From an uncultured Oscillospiraceae bacterium (GTDB taxonomy: Bacteria > Bacillota > Clostridia > UBA1212 > SIG427): a stretch of 14,241 bases of DNA. The stretch spans positions 1 through 14,241 of the forward strand of contig CABQMV010000043.1 in assembly GCA_902465325.1 (NCBI GenBank), written 5' to 3'. The position numbers and the translations under genes were made by a program. Of this stretch, positions 1-7,605 are shown piece by piece (position 1 is the stretch's first letter; each line of letters opens with the position of its first letter). Below the pieces are notes generated by a model. It was not told where the DNA came from and made no database searches. It saw nothing but the letters and a program-made list of their open reading frames with translations.

Positions 1-1003
1 TTCCATATGCCTGCTTGACATAGTTGAACTCGTTGCGTATCACCGCGTTTTGGGTGATTATTTCATACTGCGCGCGGTATTTTTCCAGCGTCGCCTCATC
101 CGGCGCCGAAAATACCATCACCCCCGGCACAGCCCACTTAGTGTACACAAAGCTCGTTCCGTAGCTCGGGCTTACATATTCCGCCGCCACGCAAAGCGCC
201 ATAGCGTCCGCCAGATAACTCTGTCCGTCGCTCCTGGTATAGCGGTACCGGCGCATGGAGACCGTGCCCTCGCTCCCGGACGCCTGCGCGGTCACCCCGT
301 AGCCTCCGCCGATCTGGTTGATGCCGTTCACCAGCGTGGTGAGATAGGTCTGCGCCGTCTGATCGAGGATCGACTGCACCTCGTCCGGCACCGGGGTTTC
401 ACTCACCACCGTGCCGCCGGTGCCAAGAAGGCCGTTGAAGCATAAATCCAGCACCTGCCCGGCGTTCTTATAGGCAAGATGGACGATATAGGTCGATGTA
501 TCGGTATAGTCACGGTGGGGAAACAGTCCCGAGGTGTCATAGCTTTGCAGATAGTCGTGGGTGGTCTGGATGAGGACCGTCGCTTTTTTGTCCGGGCTTG
601 TGAAAATAATGTTTGCGATGCAGGGATTGCTGGTGGAAACAAAGCCCCAGTTGCACTGCACCTGCGCCGTCCAGCCGTAGGGCAGCACGGCGTCCATGAC
701 TGGAACGCCGGTGGTCGGGTCGCTGAGTGTGGTATAGGTGCCGAAGGCGCCGCTGTACTTTGAGGCGTCAAGCTCAGTTAGGCTCTGCTTTTCCTGAGCC
801 GGCACCGCTGCGGCATCAGACGACGTGCTTTCGGGAACGGATATGCCGGCAGATGAATCTCCGTCCCCTGAAATCGTCTCCTCAGACAATAGACTTTCTG
901 ATGTATCGTTCTCTGATGCGTTATTGCTTTTATCGTCGGCACAGCCTGCAAACAGCAGAACTGCCGCAAAACACAGACACGCCAATGCTTTGATCTTCTT
1001 CAT
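1..1003 (-). CDS. Putative lipoprotein of the TPR membrane operon (3' end beyond the left edge)
   Basis: From ATG at 1003 the frame stays open for 334 codons to the window edge, so the C-terminus is missing. The N-terminus is a lipoprotein signal: basic MKKIK, a hydrophobic stretch, then LLFAGC with the lipidated Cys at residue 21. Residues about 22-75 are rich in Ser, Asp, Glu and Ala, a typical flexible linker tethering a lipoprotein to the membrane. From about residue 80 a folded domain begins (motifs DPTTGVPVMDAVLPYGW and IIFTSPDKKATVLIQTTHD), which loosely recalls PsbP/DcrB-like folds; this is a guess. The upstream gene's stop overlaps the Shine-Dalgarno TGAGGTGA, 7-8 nt before the ATG, which fixes the start and shows co-transcription. 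It is the fourth gene of the operon beginning at 5549. Function unknown; probably an outward-facing, membrane-anchored partner of the TPR proteins. Codon third positions look rich in G and C. Confidence 0.85.
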   Translation of the reverse strand, partial: MKKIKALACLCFAAVLLFAGCADDKSNNASENDTSESLLSEETISGDGDSSAGISVPESTSSDAAAVPAQEKQSLTELDASKYSGAFGTYTTLSDPTTGVPVMDAVLPYGWTAQVQCNWGFVSTSNPCIANIIFTSPDKKATVLIQTTHDYLQSYDTSGLFPHRDYTDTSTYIVHLAYKNAGQVLDLCFNGLLGTGGTVVSETPVPDEVQSILDQTAQTYLTTLVNGINQIGGGYGVTAQASGSEGTVSMRRYRYTRSDGQSYLADAMALCVAAEYVSPSYGTSFVYTKWAVPGVMVFSAPDEATLEKYRAQYEIITQNAVIRNEFNYVKQAYG

Positions 1004-1014
1004 CTTTTTTCACC

Positions 1015-2187
1015 TCATTCGCCCCAATTTACATGCGGACAGTTGCTGCCGTCAAGGCCCTCTTTCACACACTCGTTGCACAGAAGGATCCAACCGCTGC
1101 CGGAGCGATGATTGAAATAGCTCTTGGTGTCGCCCGGTCCGGTCTTCTTTTTATTGCCGAACATATCGTTCCAGCCGTCGCAGATATTTTTCCAAAGATT
1201 AGACCAAACGGACAGATCGCCGGGATCGCTCGAGGTATTATCAAACTTTCCGCCGGTAATGATCCAGTTAAGAGCGTGAGCGGGGGAGTTGAACATGATT
1301 TTTGTAAAATTCCAGATATCGCTCATCAGCCCGCCCTGTATCCCGCTGTTGGGGAGCGGTCGTGTCAGGGCGCCTTGGCTGCCGTCCGGGCCGGGACCGG
1401 CAATATCGCTGGGCGTAAAGGTGTTGGTCATCATCTTGTAGGTGATGTTGTCGGCGTATTCGGTCATGCCATCCGCCATTTCCAACGCATCGCTGGTGTG
1501 GCTGTTCATATAGTTGGTACAGACATTGCCGCCCACAAAATCCCCCACTGCTCCCACGGCCGGCGCCGCTGCGGAAGCCCCGCCGATGTTGCTGGTAAGC
1601 AAACCTCCGGCCTTGAAGCTGTAATGGGTCCAGACCATAGAAGGGTGGGTGTGTCCGGTGTCTGTAAAGGTTCGTATTGTATCCACCGTGTTGATGGTAT
1701 CAACTGTTCTGGTGATGTAGCCGTTAGAACGGAGAGATTCACCCGCCTGCTGCAGCCGGTTTCCGGCAGCCTGATATTGACTGGGCTGACGGCGCCCCAG
1801 CGACGTCATACTGTTTGCCAGAGCGTCCTGTCCCTGACCGATGCCGGTACCCACAATGCTCGGGCTCATATCGTCCACGATATTTCCGCCGCCCGTACTG
1901 CTGCCGGTGTCGCGCGGGCGGAAACGAAAGCTTGAAGAAAGATCCTCCCAGCCCTGCCGCAGCCGATCCATGAAGCCGGACGGAGCGCCCGCCTGCGATT
2001 CCCGGAACTGGCTTGAGACCGTGTGCCCGGAAGATGTTTCGGAACGGGAGGATTCCACAAATTCCCGATGTGCCGCGCCGAGGGAATAGTCGCCGTCCTG
2101 CGCATATGCCGGCACAGCAGCCGACGCAAAAACCAGAACCATCACCGTAAAAACGCTCAAGGTTTTGGACAAGAGTTTCTTTTTCAT
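1015..2187 (-). CDS. Secreted protein of unknown function with C-terminal Cys/His cluster
   Basis: A 390-residue protein. I chose the ATG at 2187 rather than the upstream one at 2268 because MKKKLLSKTL begins a clean Sec signal peptide (hydrophobic core about 11-24, likely cut after AYA at residue 29), because GGAGGAGGG lies just upstream, and because this ATG overlaps the stop of the preceding gene as ATGA, the usual sign of translational coupling. The mature part is low in predicted structure up to about residue 110 (Ser, Gly and Gln rich), followed by a region with Gly/Ala-rich stretches. It ends with C370, C373, C383 and H385 (CNEC ... CPH), which could bind a metal or form disulfides. 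No family is recognised. Position between the TPR proteins and the lipoprotein suggests it is exported to the envelope and works with them. Confidence 0.85.
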   Translation of the reverse strand: MKKKLLSKTLSVFTVMVLVFASAAVPAYAQDGDYSLGAAHREFVESSRSETSSGHTVSSQFRESQAGAPSGFMDRLRQGWEDLSSSFRFRPRDTGSSTGGGNIVDDMSPSIVGTGIGQGQDALANSMTSLGRRQPSQYQAAGNRLQQAGESLRSNGYITRTVDTINTVDTIRTFTDTGHTHPSMVWTHYSFKAGGLLTSNIGGASAAAPAVGAVGDFVGGNVCTNYMNSHTSDALEMADGMTEYADNITYKMMTNTFTPSDIAGPGPDGSQGALTRPLPNSGIQGGLMSDIWNFTKIMFNSPAHALNWIITGGKFDNTSSDPGDLSVWSNLWKNICDGWNDMFGNKKKTGPGDTKSYFNHRSGSGWILLCNECVKEGLDGSNCPHVNWGE

Positions 2188-3044
2188 TGCTTTCCCTCCT
2201 CCATCAGTTTTTTGTATTTCTCTATCGAGGCCAGCAAATCCTCCAGCCCGCCCTGCGCTTGCGCACACTGGCCGGCGTAATCCAGAAATGCCGTCGCTTG
2301 CTCCGTATAGCCCAGTGCGTAGGCGGTAAGCGCATAATAATAGTTGGCATAAGGATTTTCCGGTTCCATCTCCAGAGTCTTTGACAGATAATACGCTGCC
2401 TGCACATACTGGTCGGTCTCATAGCAGGAGTAGCCCGCAAAATACATCAGGTAGGGGTCAAAGGGGCAATCATAGGCGGCGTCCTGCGCCTTGCTGCACA
2501 GTGAAGCATCCACCTTTCCGTTGTTTTGCCGGTACATCGCTTCGATCAAAAGGCTGTAACATTCCTCATCCTTATTTTCGACTCTGTTAAAGTACGGGAT
2601 CGCCGAGTAATACTCCTCCTGCGCCAACAGCAGCTTTCCCTCCAAAACCGAACGATCGTCGCAGTAGGGCAGATCGCTGATTTTTTCCTTTGCCTCGTCG
2701 TATTTTCCATCCAGAATCATCCGGTCAATATCCGCTGCGACGGTGCTGTCCCATTGGTCGTTATCCCCTTGATTTTCCTCCGTCATCAAAACGTCAGACT
2801 GCGCAGACTCGTTGAAGTGCGGCATACCGGGGGTGCCAAACAGGGCACTTACCAGAAAGGAGACGGCAGCGACCGCAACGCCGATGAAGGTCATTTTTCC
2901 GGACAGCTTTTCCCTAAAGAAACATACGCCCACCAGGGCGGCAGCCGCCAGCAGAAAGGCGAGCGTCCCCCAAAGCGTAAACCCGGTCACAACCAGCAGC
3001 AACAGGGTCAGTACTGTGAAAACGGCTGTTATAATTTTGAGCAT
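2184..3044 (-). CDS. Membrane-anchored TPR protein (286 aa)
   Basis: Three hydrophobic segments are visible at about residues 3-20, 26-43 and 51-69, with a basic loop (REKLSGK) between the second and third. By the positive-inside rule this loop is cytoplasmic, so the remaining 215 residues lie outside the membrane. That part begins with an acidic linker and contains helical hairpin repeats of TPR type. The clearest is at about residues 196-265, with QAAYYLSKTLEMEPENPYAN followed by a second helix pair. TPR domains act as protein-protein scaffolds. The start has a textbook ribosome binding site (AAAGGAGG) lying within the 15-nt gap after the preceding gene's stop, and the gene's own stop overlaps the next start (ATGA). 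It shares its layout (membrane segments, then outside TPRs) with the larger gene upstream. Substrate and function are unknown. Confidence 0.85.
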   Translation of the reverse strand: MLKIITAVFTVLTLLLLVVTGFTLWGTLAFLLAAAALVGVCFFREKLSGKMTFIGVAVAAVSFLVSALFGTPGMPHFNESAQSDVLMTEENQGDNDQWDSTVAADIDRMILDGKYDEAKEKISDLPYCDDRSVLEGKLLLAQEEYYSAIPYFNRVENKDEECYSLLIEAMYRQNNGKVDASLCSKAQDAAYDCPFDPYLMYFAGYSCYETDQYVQAAYYLSKTLEMEPENPYANYYYALTAYALGYTEQATAFLDYAGQCAQAQGGLEDLLASIEKYKKLMEEGKQ

Positions 3045-3059
3045 TCTGTCCGCCTCCTT

Positions 3060-5549
3060 TCACTCTGCAAATTCGGCAGTTCCGTCCGCCGTTTCATACA
3101 TATTTTGTTTGACTTCGTATAGAAACTCACTGATATAATAGGAAAAACCTACATAGCCCGCCGAGGGGTGGTAGCCCATATCGTCCAGCATTTCGTCCAT
3201 TTCCTCGGTGACCCGCAGCGCATCGGCGTATCGCCCTACACCGTTGTAGGCGACTGCCAGTTCGATGCGGACAAAGGGGTTACTGGGATCGAGTTCAATG
3301 CTTCTTTCCAGATCCGGTATCGCGTCCTCAAAGAGCTTTCCCTGCACCTTGTTGAAGCCGCGGATATACAGCACATACGGCAGATCAGGATACTGCTCCA
3401 GCATCTTGTTCGCCTGAACGATGGCCGATCCCGGGTTGCTGCCCAGGTCGCCCCCGCCGTCCTGCCAGAGCAGCAGGTAGTCATATATCACCGGATCGTC
3501 GAGCAGCTTCTGCCGCTGTTCATCGGTAAACACCTTGCTGTAAAAATACTGATATCCACAGAATTGGGGATTCGGCGCCGTATAGTAACTGAAGATATAT
3601 TCTAAAAATGTACCAATCGCGGAATCTGCGGCGCTGATCTGCTCCGGATCCTCTGAGTTTTTGATAATGTCGGCAAGTTTTAATGCGCTGTCTATAGCAA
3701 TGTCCGGGTCACGGGGGAGCATCCCCACCGCAAGGTAACCGAGGTTGTCGATGTCGTCCGGATATTTCTCGGCAAACTCCTGCGCCTCTTTGAGCGCCTC
3801 GTCATATTTGCCGTCTCCGTGCAGAAGGCTGATGTGCAGGGATTCAATTTCTTTTGCGCTGACATCAGGGAAAAAGTCTTCCAAAAACGTGAGTGCGCCC
3901 TTTTCATCCCCCGCATTCATATATATTTGGGTAAAAAAGGCTTTGAACGAAAGAATTTTTTCGGTTTCATCCTCTTTTGTGTTTTCACGGATCATACCGG
4001 AAAACCGTTCCAAAGTATCCCGGTCAATGCCGGTATTTCCGGCCTCGCCCAATATCCACATAATTTCCGTCGTCATCGCCTGAATATAAAAATCATCAGG
4101 GTACTGATCGGCAAGCTCCGAAGCAATATTCAACGCCTTACTGCTTTTATTGTCCTCGCGGAACAGCCAGTAATACGACTCTACAATTTTTCGTCGATCC
4201 AGCATGCGTACGGCAATGGAAACCGCGTCCTCCAGTTCCTTTCTTTCAGCCTCATCAAGTTCCGTGGGAAGAAGCATGCGTTTTTGCACAATTCCGTAGC
4301 TGATCAGGCGGTGCAGCGCTGTCCGCTTTTCACTCGCGTTTTCAACTGAAAGCAGAGCCTCCAGCAGATAATCCGATTCCGCCCCCTCGTTCATGAGCCG
4401 CTTGAGCTGTGCCGCCGGTTCATCGGTCGCAAGCGCGCTGAGAATAAGAATTTGGGTATCTCCGGGGTTAGCGGCAAGCGCTTCCTTAAGACCTTTTCCA
4501 TCCGTAAGATAGCCTTGCCATGCCGCCGTCAGAGTGCGGGCGTAGTCGTAATAGAGGGAAGCGGTGATATAATCGTTTCTTGAAAAAGCATCGTCACCCG
4601 CTTCAAGATAAGCGTCTATTGAGGATATCGCGGCGTATGGGCGATATTTGCCGTCGGTGCCGTTGGGATTGTTGTTTATGTTGGAAAGATTACCCGCTAT
4701 GAAAATGCCGAAAAGCACCAGAGAACAGGCGCTTGCAGCCAGAGCAGGAACAAAAAGTCTGTGCTTGGGCTCTGGCAGCTTCTCTTCAGCCAAAACCGGA
4801 ACACCCTGCGCAGCGGTGACTTCAACGTGCTCCGCTTTATCTTTCTGTTTTTTTCTCTGTTTTTTGCGGGGATTCTCAAAACATCGTTTCATTGCAAAAT
4901 GGTATGCAGGCAGTAGAATTATCCATTGCAGGACCGCCGCCACAAAACATAACAAAAACTGCCTTGGCAAAGCCGCAAAAAAGCTACTGCCGGAAAACAG
5001 ACAGTCAAACAGAACCCCCATCAACTTGGATACGCCATAGCTGACATATACCGCCAGAAAAACAAGGGGATGCCGCACCCAAAGCAGCACGGAAACGCCT
5101 TTCGGAAACAGGTTCACTTCATCGCCGATGCGGGAAGAAATGGCAAGCCGCCCAAGTGCAAGCATGAAAAGAAAACTCTCTACCGCTGACAGCAGGACAA
5201 AAGCGTCTGTTGGCATTTCACCCTCGGTACGGGAAACAACCCACTGCATGGCAGTATAGATCACAAGCATGGGCAAGATGCCGTTTAAAAACTGCTTTGG
5301 CAGAATACGCAGCGCTTTTTTGGGAGCGTATTCCTCATTAAGCGCCGCTCCGAAGGCAAAGCACAAAAATACCCAGCCTACAAAAGAACCGACCATCTTG
5401 GTGAAAAAGGCCTCGGTTTCCCCTAAGAGTGACCCTTTTATAAGCGCAGCGAACGCTGAGACCATGGTGGGGCAGACGGCCATAGCAAGAATGGAAAGAT
5501 ACAGCCATACAGCGCCCCTGCCGCAGAAAAACGAAAGAAACTTTTTCAT
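3060..5549 (-). CDS. Large polytopic membrane protein with extracytoplasmic TPR domain (829 aa)
   Basis: First gene of the operon. Seven membrane segments are visible at about residues 13-37, 53-70, 88-106, 116-136, 153-180, 197-219 and 266-287. A very basic stretch (RKKQRKKQKDK, about 228-238) separates the sixth and seventh, placing that loop in the cytoplasm and so the last 540 residues outside. This large part is alpha-helical with degenerate repeats, and near the C-terminus (about 690-790) the TPR pattern is canonical, for example FEDAIPDLERSIELDPSNP. The start ATG has AAGGAGGAG in front at good spacing. The N-terminal membrane domain does not match any transporter family I recognise. 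A role as the membrane core of a multi-protein envelope complex fits the neighbours: a second TPR membrane protein, a secreted protein and a lipoprotein. This role is inference; the topology is read from the sequence. Confidence 0.9.
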   Translation of the reverse strand: MKKFLSFFCGRGAVWLYLSILAMAVCPTMVSAFAALIKGSLLGETEAFFTKMVGSFVGWVFLCFAFGAALNEEYAPKKALRILPKQFLNGILPMLVIYTAMQWVVSRTEGEMPTDAFVLLSAVESFLFMLALGRLAISSRIGDEVNLFPKGVSVLLWVRHPLVFLAVYVSYGVSKLMGVLFDCLFSGSSFFAALPRQFLLCFVAAVLQWIILLPAYHFAMKRCFENPRKKQRKKQKDKAEHVEVTAAQGVPVLAEEKLPEPKHRLFVPALAASACSLVLFGIFIAGNLSNINNNPNGTDGKYRPYAAISSIDAYLEAGDDAFSRNDYITASLYYDYARTLTAAWQGYLTDGKGLKEALAANPGDTQILILSALATDEPAAQLKRLMNEGAESDYLLEALLSVENASEKRTALHRLISYGIVQKRMLLPTELDEAERKELEDAVSIAVRMLDRRKIVESYYWLFREDNKSSKALNIASELADQYPDDFYIQAMTTEIMWILGEAGNTGIDRDTLERFSGMIRENTKEDETEKILSFKAFFTQIYMNAGDEKGALTFLEDFFPDVSAKEIESLHISLLHGDGKYDEALKEAQEFAEKYPDDIDNLGYLAVGMLPRDPDIAIDSALKLADIIKNSEDPEQISAADSAIGTFLEYIFSYYTAPNPQFCGYQYFYSKVFTDEQRQKLLDDPVIYDYLLLWQDGGGDLGSNPGSAIVQANKMLEQYPDLPYVLYIRGFNKVQGKLFEDAIPDLERSIELDPSNPFVRIELAVAYNGVGRYADALRVTEEMDEMLDDMGYHPSAGYVGFSYYISEFLYEVKQNMYETADGTAEFAE

Positions 5550-5580
5550 GCGTTCTCCTCCTTTTTCTTACTTTACTATG

Positions 5581-5609
5581 ATTGTATAAAAAATATCGGA
5601 GGTTTGGCA
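5581..5609 (-). promoter_or_regulatory. Weak-(-35) promoter of the TPR/lipoprotein operon
   Basis: On the minus strand a TACAAT -10 box lies at 5581-5586, with a 17-nt spacer to a hexamer TGCCAA at 5604-5609. The -10 is good but the -35 matches TTGACA at only two of six positions, which is typical of promoters that need an activator. The direct repeats directly abut the -35. A transcript starting near 5573 would have a leader of about 24 nt before the ATG at 5549. Confidence 0.5.
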
Positions 5610-5660
5610 GTTCACATGCGCGCCATTCTTGCAGAAATAGGGGTTCACATGTGTGACATT
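5610..5660 (-). promoter_or_regulatory. Two 18-bp direct repeats upstream of the operon promoter (candidate activator sites)
   Basis: Reading the minus strand, AATGTCACACATGTGAAC (5660-5643) and AATGGCGCGCATGTGAAC (5627-5610) match at 15 of 18 positions and start exactly 33 bp apart, about three helical turns, so a protein would sit on the same face of the DNA. The upstream unit contains the perfect palindrome CACATGTG. The proximal unit touches the -35 box. This is the classical arrangement for an activator that contacts RNA polymerase. The nearest candidate is the LuxR-type membrane regulator encoded at 5723-7126; that link is inference. Confidence 0.55.
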
Positions 5661-5672
5661 TTATAAAATAGA

Positions 5673-5705
5673 CAAAAAAAGGCCGCTTTCCTTGTGGAAA
5701 GCGGC
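5673..5705 (-). terminator. Intrinsic terminator after the LuxR-type membrane regulator gene
   Basis: A perfect 10-bp stem, GCCGCTTTCC (5682-5691) with GGAAAGCGGC (5696-5705) and a 4-nt loop, is followed on the minus strand by a run of seven T residues (5680-5674). It lies 17 nt past the stop of the regulator gene and separates it from the TPR operon, so the two are distinct transcription units. Confidence 0.92.
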
Positions 5706-5722
5706 ACTCTACCTTAACGAAT

Positions 5723-7126
5723 TTATTCTGCTGTAAAATTCATATAGCTCTGGAACAAACCGAGGCGTGTTTTGGTTTCGGTCTTTTCATAAATAGAGGC
5801 GATATATCGCTGCAGCATCCGGCGGGAGACATACAGGCTGTCGGCGATTTCCTGTACGCCGTCCTCGGTGGTCAGCAACTTTTCCAATACTTCTGTTTCC
5901 CGAGGTGTCAGAGAACAATGCTGCGCATACAGCTTCATCCGCTCCTGAGGGGAGAGTTCGGGGCTTCCGGAAATCAGTTCCTCTGTCGGTTTGAATGAAA
6001 CGGCGGCATTACTCAGATACGGCAGCAATACCAGCAGGATCAGGATGGACAGCAGACAGCTTCCCACAGCAAGCGCCGTATTGCCGACTGCGCCATAGAT
6101 ATTTAACGCCGGCAGGACGGTTGCCGCTACCGTGAAGCTGCGCACAATGCGCCCCATACCTGCCCATAGCTCCGGTCTGCTGCTTTTGGGTGCAAAATCC
6201 AGAAACATGACGGTAAAAAAGATCACATAAAAGCCGCTGTACAGGTACATCAGCGCAGTACCGGCAAAATAACTGATTTCATCCGAGAGAAAGAACATGC
6301 AGACAGAGGAGAGCAGGATAGTACATACGGTGGAAAGGGGAAGATATTTCCGTTCCCTGATATCGGCAAGAACCCCCGCCAAAATCAGCCCCAGTGCATA
6401 GAACAGACGAACACCTCCGTAAATGTCATAAGATTTTTCGGCATTAAAGGCCGTCAGCACGCTGTCGATCATTCCGGCTACAAGGCTCATAAGCACCACG
6501 GCAACGATTAGAAGCAGCGCCTTTTTGAAATCCTTTTTGGCATCCGACGAATAGGGCAAAGGATTTTCCAGAATCCAGTCCTTCGGCGCTTTTATGATAA
6601 AATACATGACAAATGCAACACTCAAAAGAATGCTAATGATAAAGATGACAGACTGGGGGATCAAATTCTGTACCACAAACTGTAACAGGATCGCCGCTCC
6701 CATACCCGTTCCGATCAATCGTCCCGTATATCGGCTTGCGGCAAAATACATGGCTGTATTGTAGTATATACATCCGCTGATATGGCCGGTCAGCAGCAGA
6801 GCTGCGGCGGAGCTTGTCAGAAAAAGTGCCGGATGGTCTGCAAAAAGCAAAACCATAGCTGCCCCAATGCATAGAATGCCGATAACGGTCTGCGCCGTTT
6901 TCCTGGATTTTTCTTTTTTACAGAGGCGGCGCAGCAGGGAAAACGAAAGAAAACCCAATCCGGTGCAGACAAGCCCAAAGGTATATACAGGATTTACGGC
7001 GGTGCTTCCGAGAATCACGGCACAGCGCTCGTTGATAAACGCCTCAGTCAGCATAAAGGCAAAAAAACATAATGCAAAACACAGTCCGTAAAGAAACTCT
7101 GAGGGAGTAAGTTTCTGCCGCTTCAT
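5723..7126 (-). CDS. Polytopic membrane protein with C-terminal LuxR-type HTH (membrane-bound transcriptional regulator)
   Basis: The 467-residue protein has about 12 hydrophobic segments spread over residues 10-375, in an MFS-like arrangement, then a short linker and a LuxR/GerE helix-turn-helix at about 405-460. The HTH carries the family hallmark SLTPRETEVLEKLL, a second helix (VQEIADSLYVS) and a recognition helix (RRMLQRYIASIYEKT). Proteins of this layout form large families in gut anaerobes, best known in Eggerthella, where they usually control neighbouring genes in response to a small molecule that the membrane part is thought to sense. The start overlaps the stop of the XRE gene as ATGA, so the two are translationally coupled. 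A strong terminator follows. The likely target is the TPR operon just downstream, whose promoter has paired direct repeats. Ligand unknown. Confidence 0.88.
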   Translation of the reverse strand: MKRQKLTPSEFLYGLCFALCFFAFMLTEAFINERCAVILGSTAVNPVYTFGLVCTGLGFLSFSLLRRLCKKEKSRKTAQTVIGILCIGAAMVLLFADHPALFLTSSAAALLLTGHISGCIYYNTAMYFAASRYTGRLIGTGMGAAILLQFVVQNLIPQSVIFIISILLSVAFVMYFIIKAPKDWILENPLPYSSDAKKDFKKALLLIVAVVLMSLVAGMIDSVLTAFNAEKSYDIYGGVRLFYALGLILAGVLADIRERKYLPLSTVCTILLSSVCMFFLSDEISYFAGTALMYLYSGFYVIFFTVMFLDFAPKSSRPELWAGMGRIVRSFTVAATVLPALNIYGAVGNTALAVGSCLLSILILLVLLPYLSNAAVSFKPTEELISGSPELSPQERMKLYAQHCSLTPRETEVLEKLLTTEDGVQEIADSLYVSRRMLQRYIASIYEKTETKTRLGLFQSYMNFTAE

Positions 7127-7338
7127 GATTCTTCGGCCCCCCTCCTTAGTTCCACCACATCACCGATTTCACAATGGAGCGCCCGGCAGATCCGTTCTAA
7201 AATCTCAAGGCTCACATACTCATCATGGCTGAGCTTTGCAATGGGAGAAGCCGAAACACCTGCCATTTCCGTTAAGGAAGATTTTTTTATTTTCATATCG
7301 ATCAGCCGCTTCCACAGCTTGTTATATTGTACTGCCAT
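7123..7338 (-). CDS. Small XRE/Cro-family DNA-binding regulator
   Basis: A 71-residue protein that is essentially one helix-turn-helix domain: MAVQYNKLWKRLIDMKIKKS, then SLTEMAGVSASPIAKL as the HTH, then YVSLEILERICRALHCEIGD, the standard XRE tail. It resembles the short YozG-like regulators of Firmicutes. An in-frame GTG at 7347 is also possible, but GAGGTG sits 6 nt before the ATG at 7338 and includes that GTG, so the ATG is preferred. The last codons overlap the start of the LuxR-type membrane regulator gene by four bases, so the two proteins are made together and probably form one regulatory unit. A palindrome near its promoter is a candidate site for autoregulation. Confidence 0.9.
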   Translation of the reverse strand: MAVQYNKLWKRLIDMKIKKSSLTEMAGVSASPIAKLSHDEYVSLEILERICRALHCEIGDVVELRRGAEES

Positions 7339-7367
7339 ATCGTTCACCTCATTGTTATGATAAGGTT

Positions 7368-7396
7368 AGTATAACACAAAGCTTGCTAAATCTCAA
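7368..7396 (-). promoter_or_regulatory. Sigma-A-type promoter of the XRE-LuxR regulator operon
   Basis: On the minus strand TTGAGA (7396-7391) and TATACT (7373-7368) are separated by exactly 17 nt. The -10 is extended by TG one base upstream (TGTTATACT). The leader to the ATG at 7338 would be about 20 nt. This is the best promoter in the window and suggests constitutive expression, unless repressed through the adjacent palindrome. Confidence 0.8.
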
Positions 7397-7402
7397 TGAA
7401 TT

Positions 7403-7418
7403 TTACGATTTCTCGTAA
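7403..7418. promoter_or_regulatory. Palindrome upstream of the regulator promoter (candidate operator)
   Basis: TTACGA (7403-7408) and TCGTAA (7413-7418) form a perfect 6-bp inverted repeat with a 4-nt spacer. It ends 6 nt upstream of the -35 box. Size and symmetry fit a dimeric XRE-type regulator. Binding by the 71-residue protein is inference. Confidence 0.4.
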
Positions 7419-7484
7419 TATATGCTTAGATCGCATTTCCTATCATGATATCAAGGGTTTTGTTATTTTCCTTCGTTTCAGGAT

Positions 7485-7532
7485 TGTATTGCGAAAATAC
7501 ATCAAAATATGCTTTTGTATGCGAAAGCATAT
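7485..7532. repeat. Degenerate repeat pair and inverted repeat in the intergenic region
   Basis: The 354-nt gap between the regulator gene and the TnpV gene holds no credible coding sequence. Within it TGTATTGCGAAAATACATC (from 7485) and TGTATGCGAAAGCATATC (from 7516) share the words TGTAT and GCGAAA and start 31 nt apart. The second lies in a perfect 9-bp inverted repeat (ATATGCTTT 7507-7515, AAAGCATAT 7524-7532, 8-nt loop); the first has a 6-bp one (TGTATT/AATACA). They may be regulator sites or relics of an element end. Confidence 0.4.
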
Positions 7533-7605
7533 CTGTTCTGTTGGAAATCGAAAAATAGAGGATGAAAAAGCTTGATTTTAAACCGTTTTTTCAGAATAAA
7601 CTTTA

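Noticed and set aside
50..993. Several plus- and minus-strand open frames of 60-130 residues over the lipoprotein gene.
   Set aside because: All overlap the 334-codon open frame starting at 1003, which has a lipobox and ribosome site; the others are shadows of G+C-rich sequence.
1033..1935. A 300-residue plus-strand open frame.
   Set aside because: It is antisense to the secreted 390-residue protein, which has a signal peptide, ribosome site and coupling to its neighbour. The plus-strand translation shows no family pattern.
2188..2268. Upstream start at 2268 for the secreted protein.
   Set aside because: It would add 27 residues before an otherwise perfect signal peptide and overlap the previous gene by 85 nt. 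The ATG at 2187 has the ribosome site.
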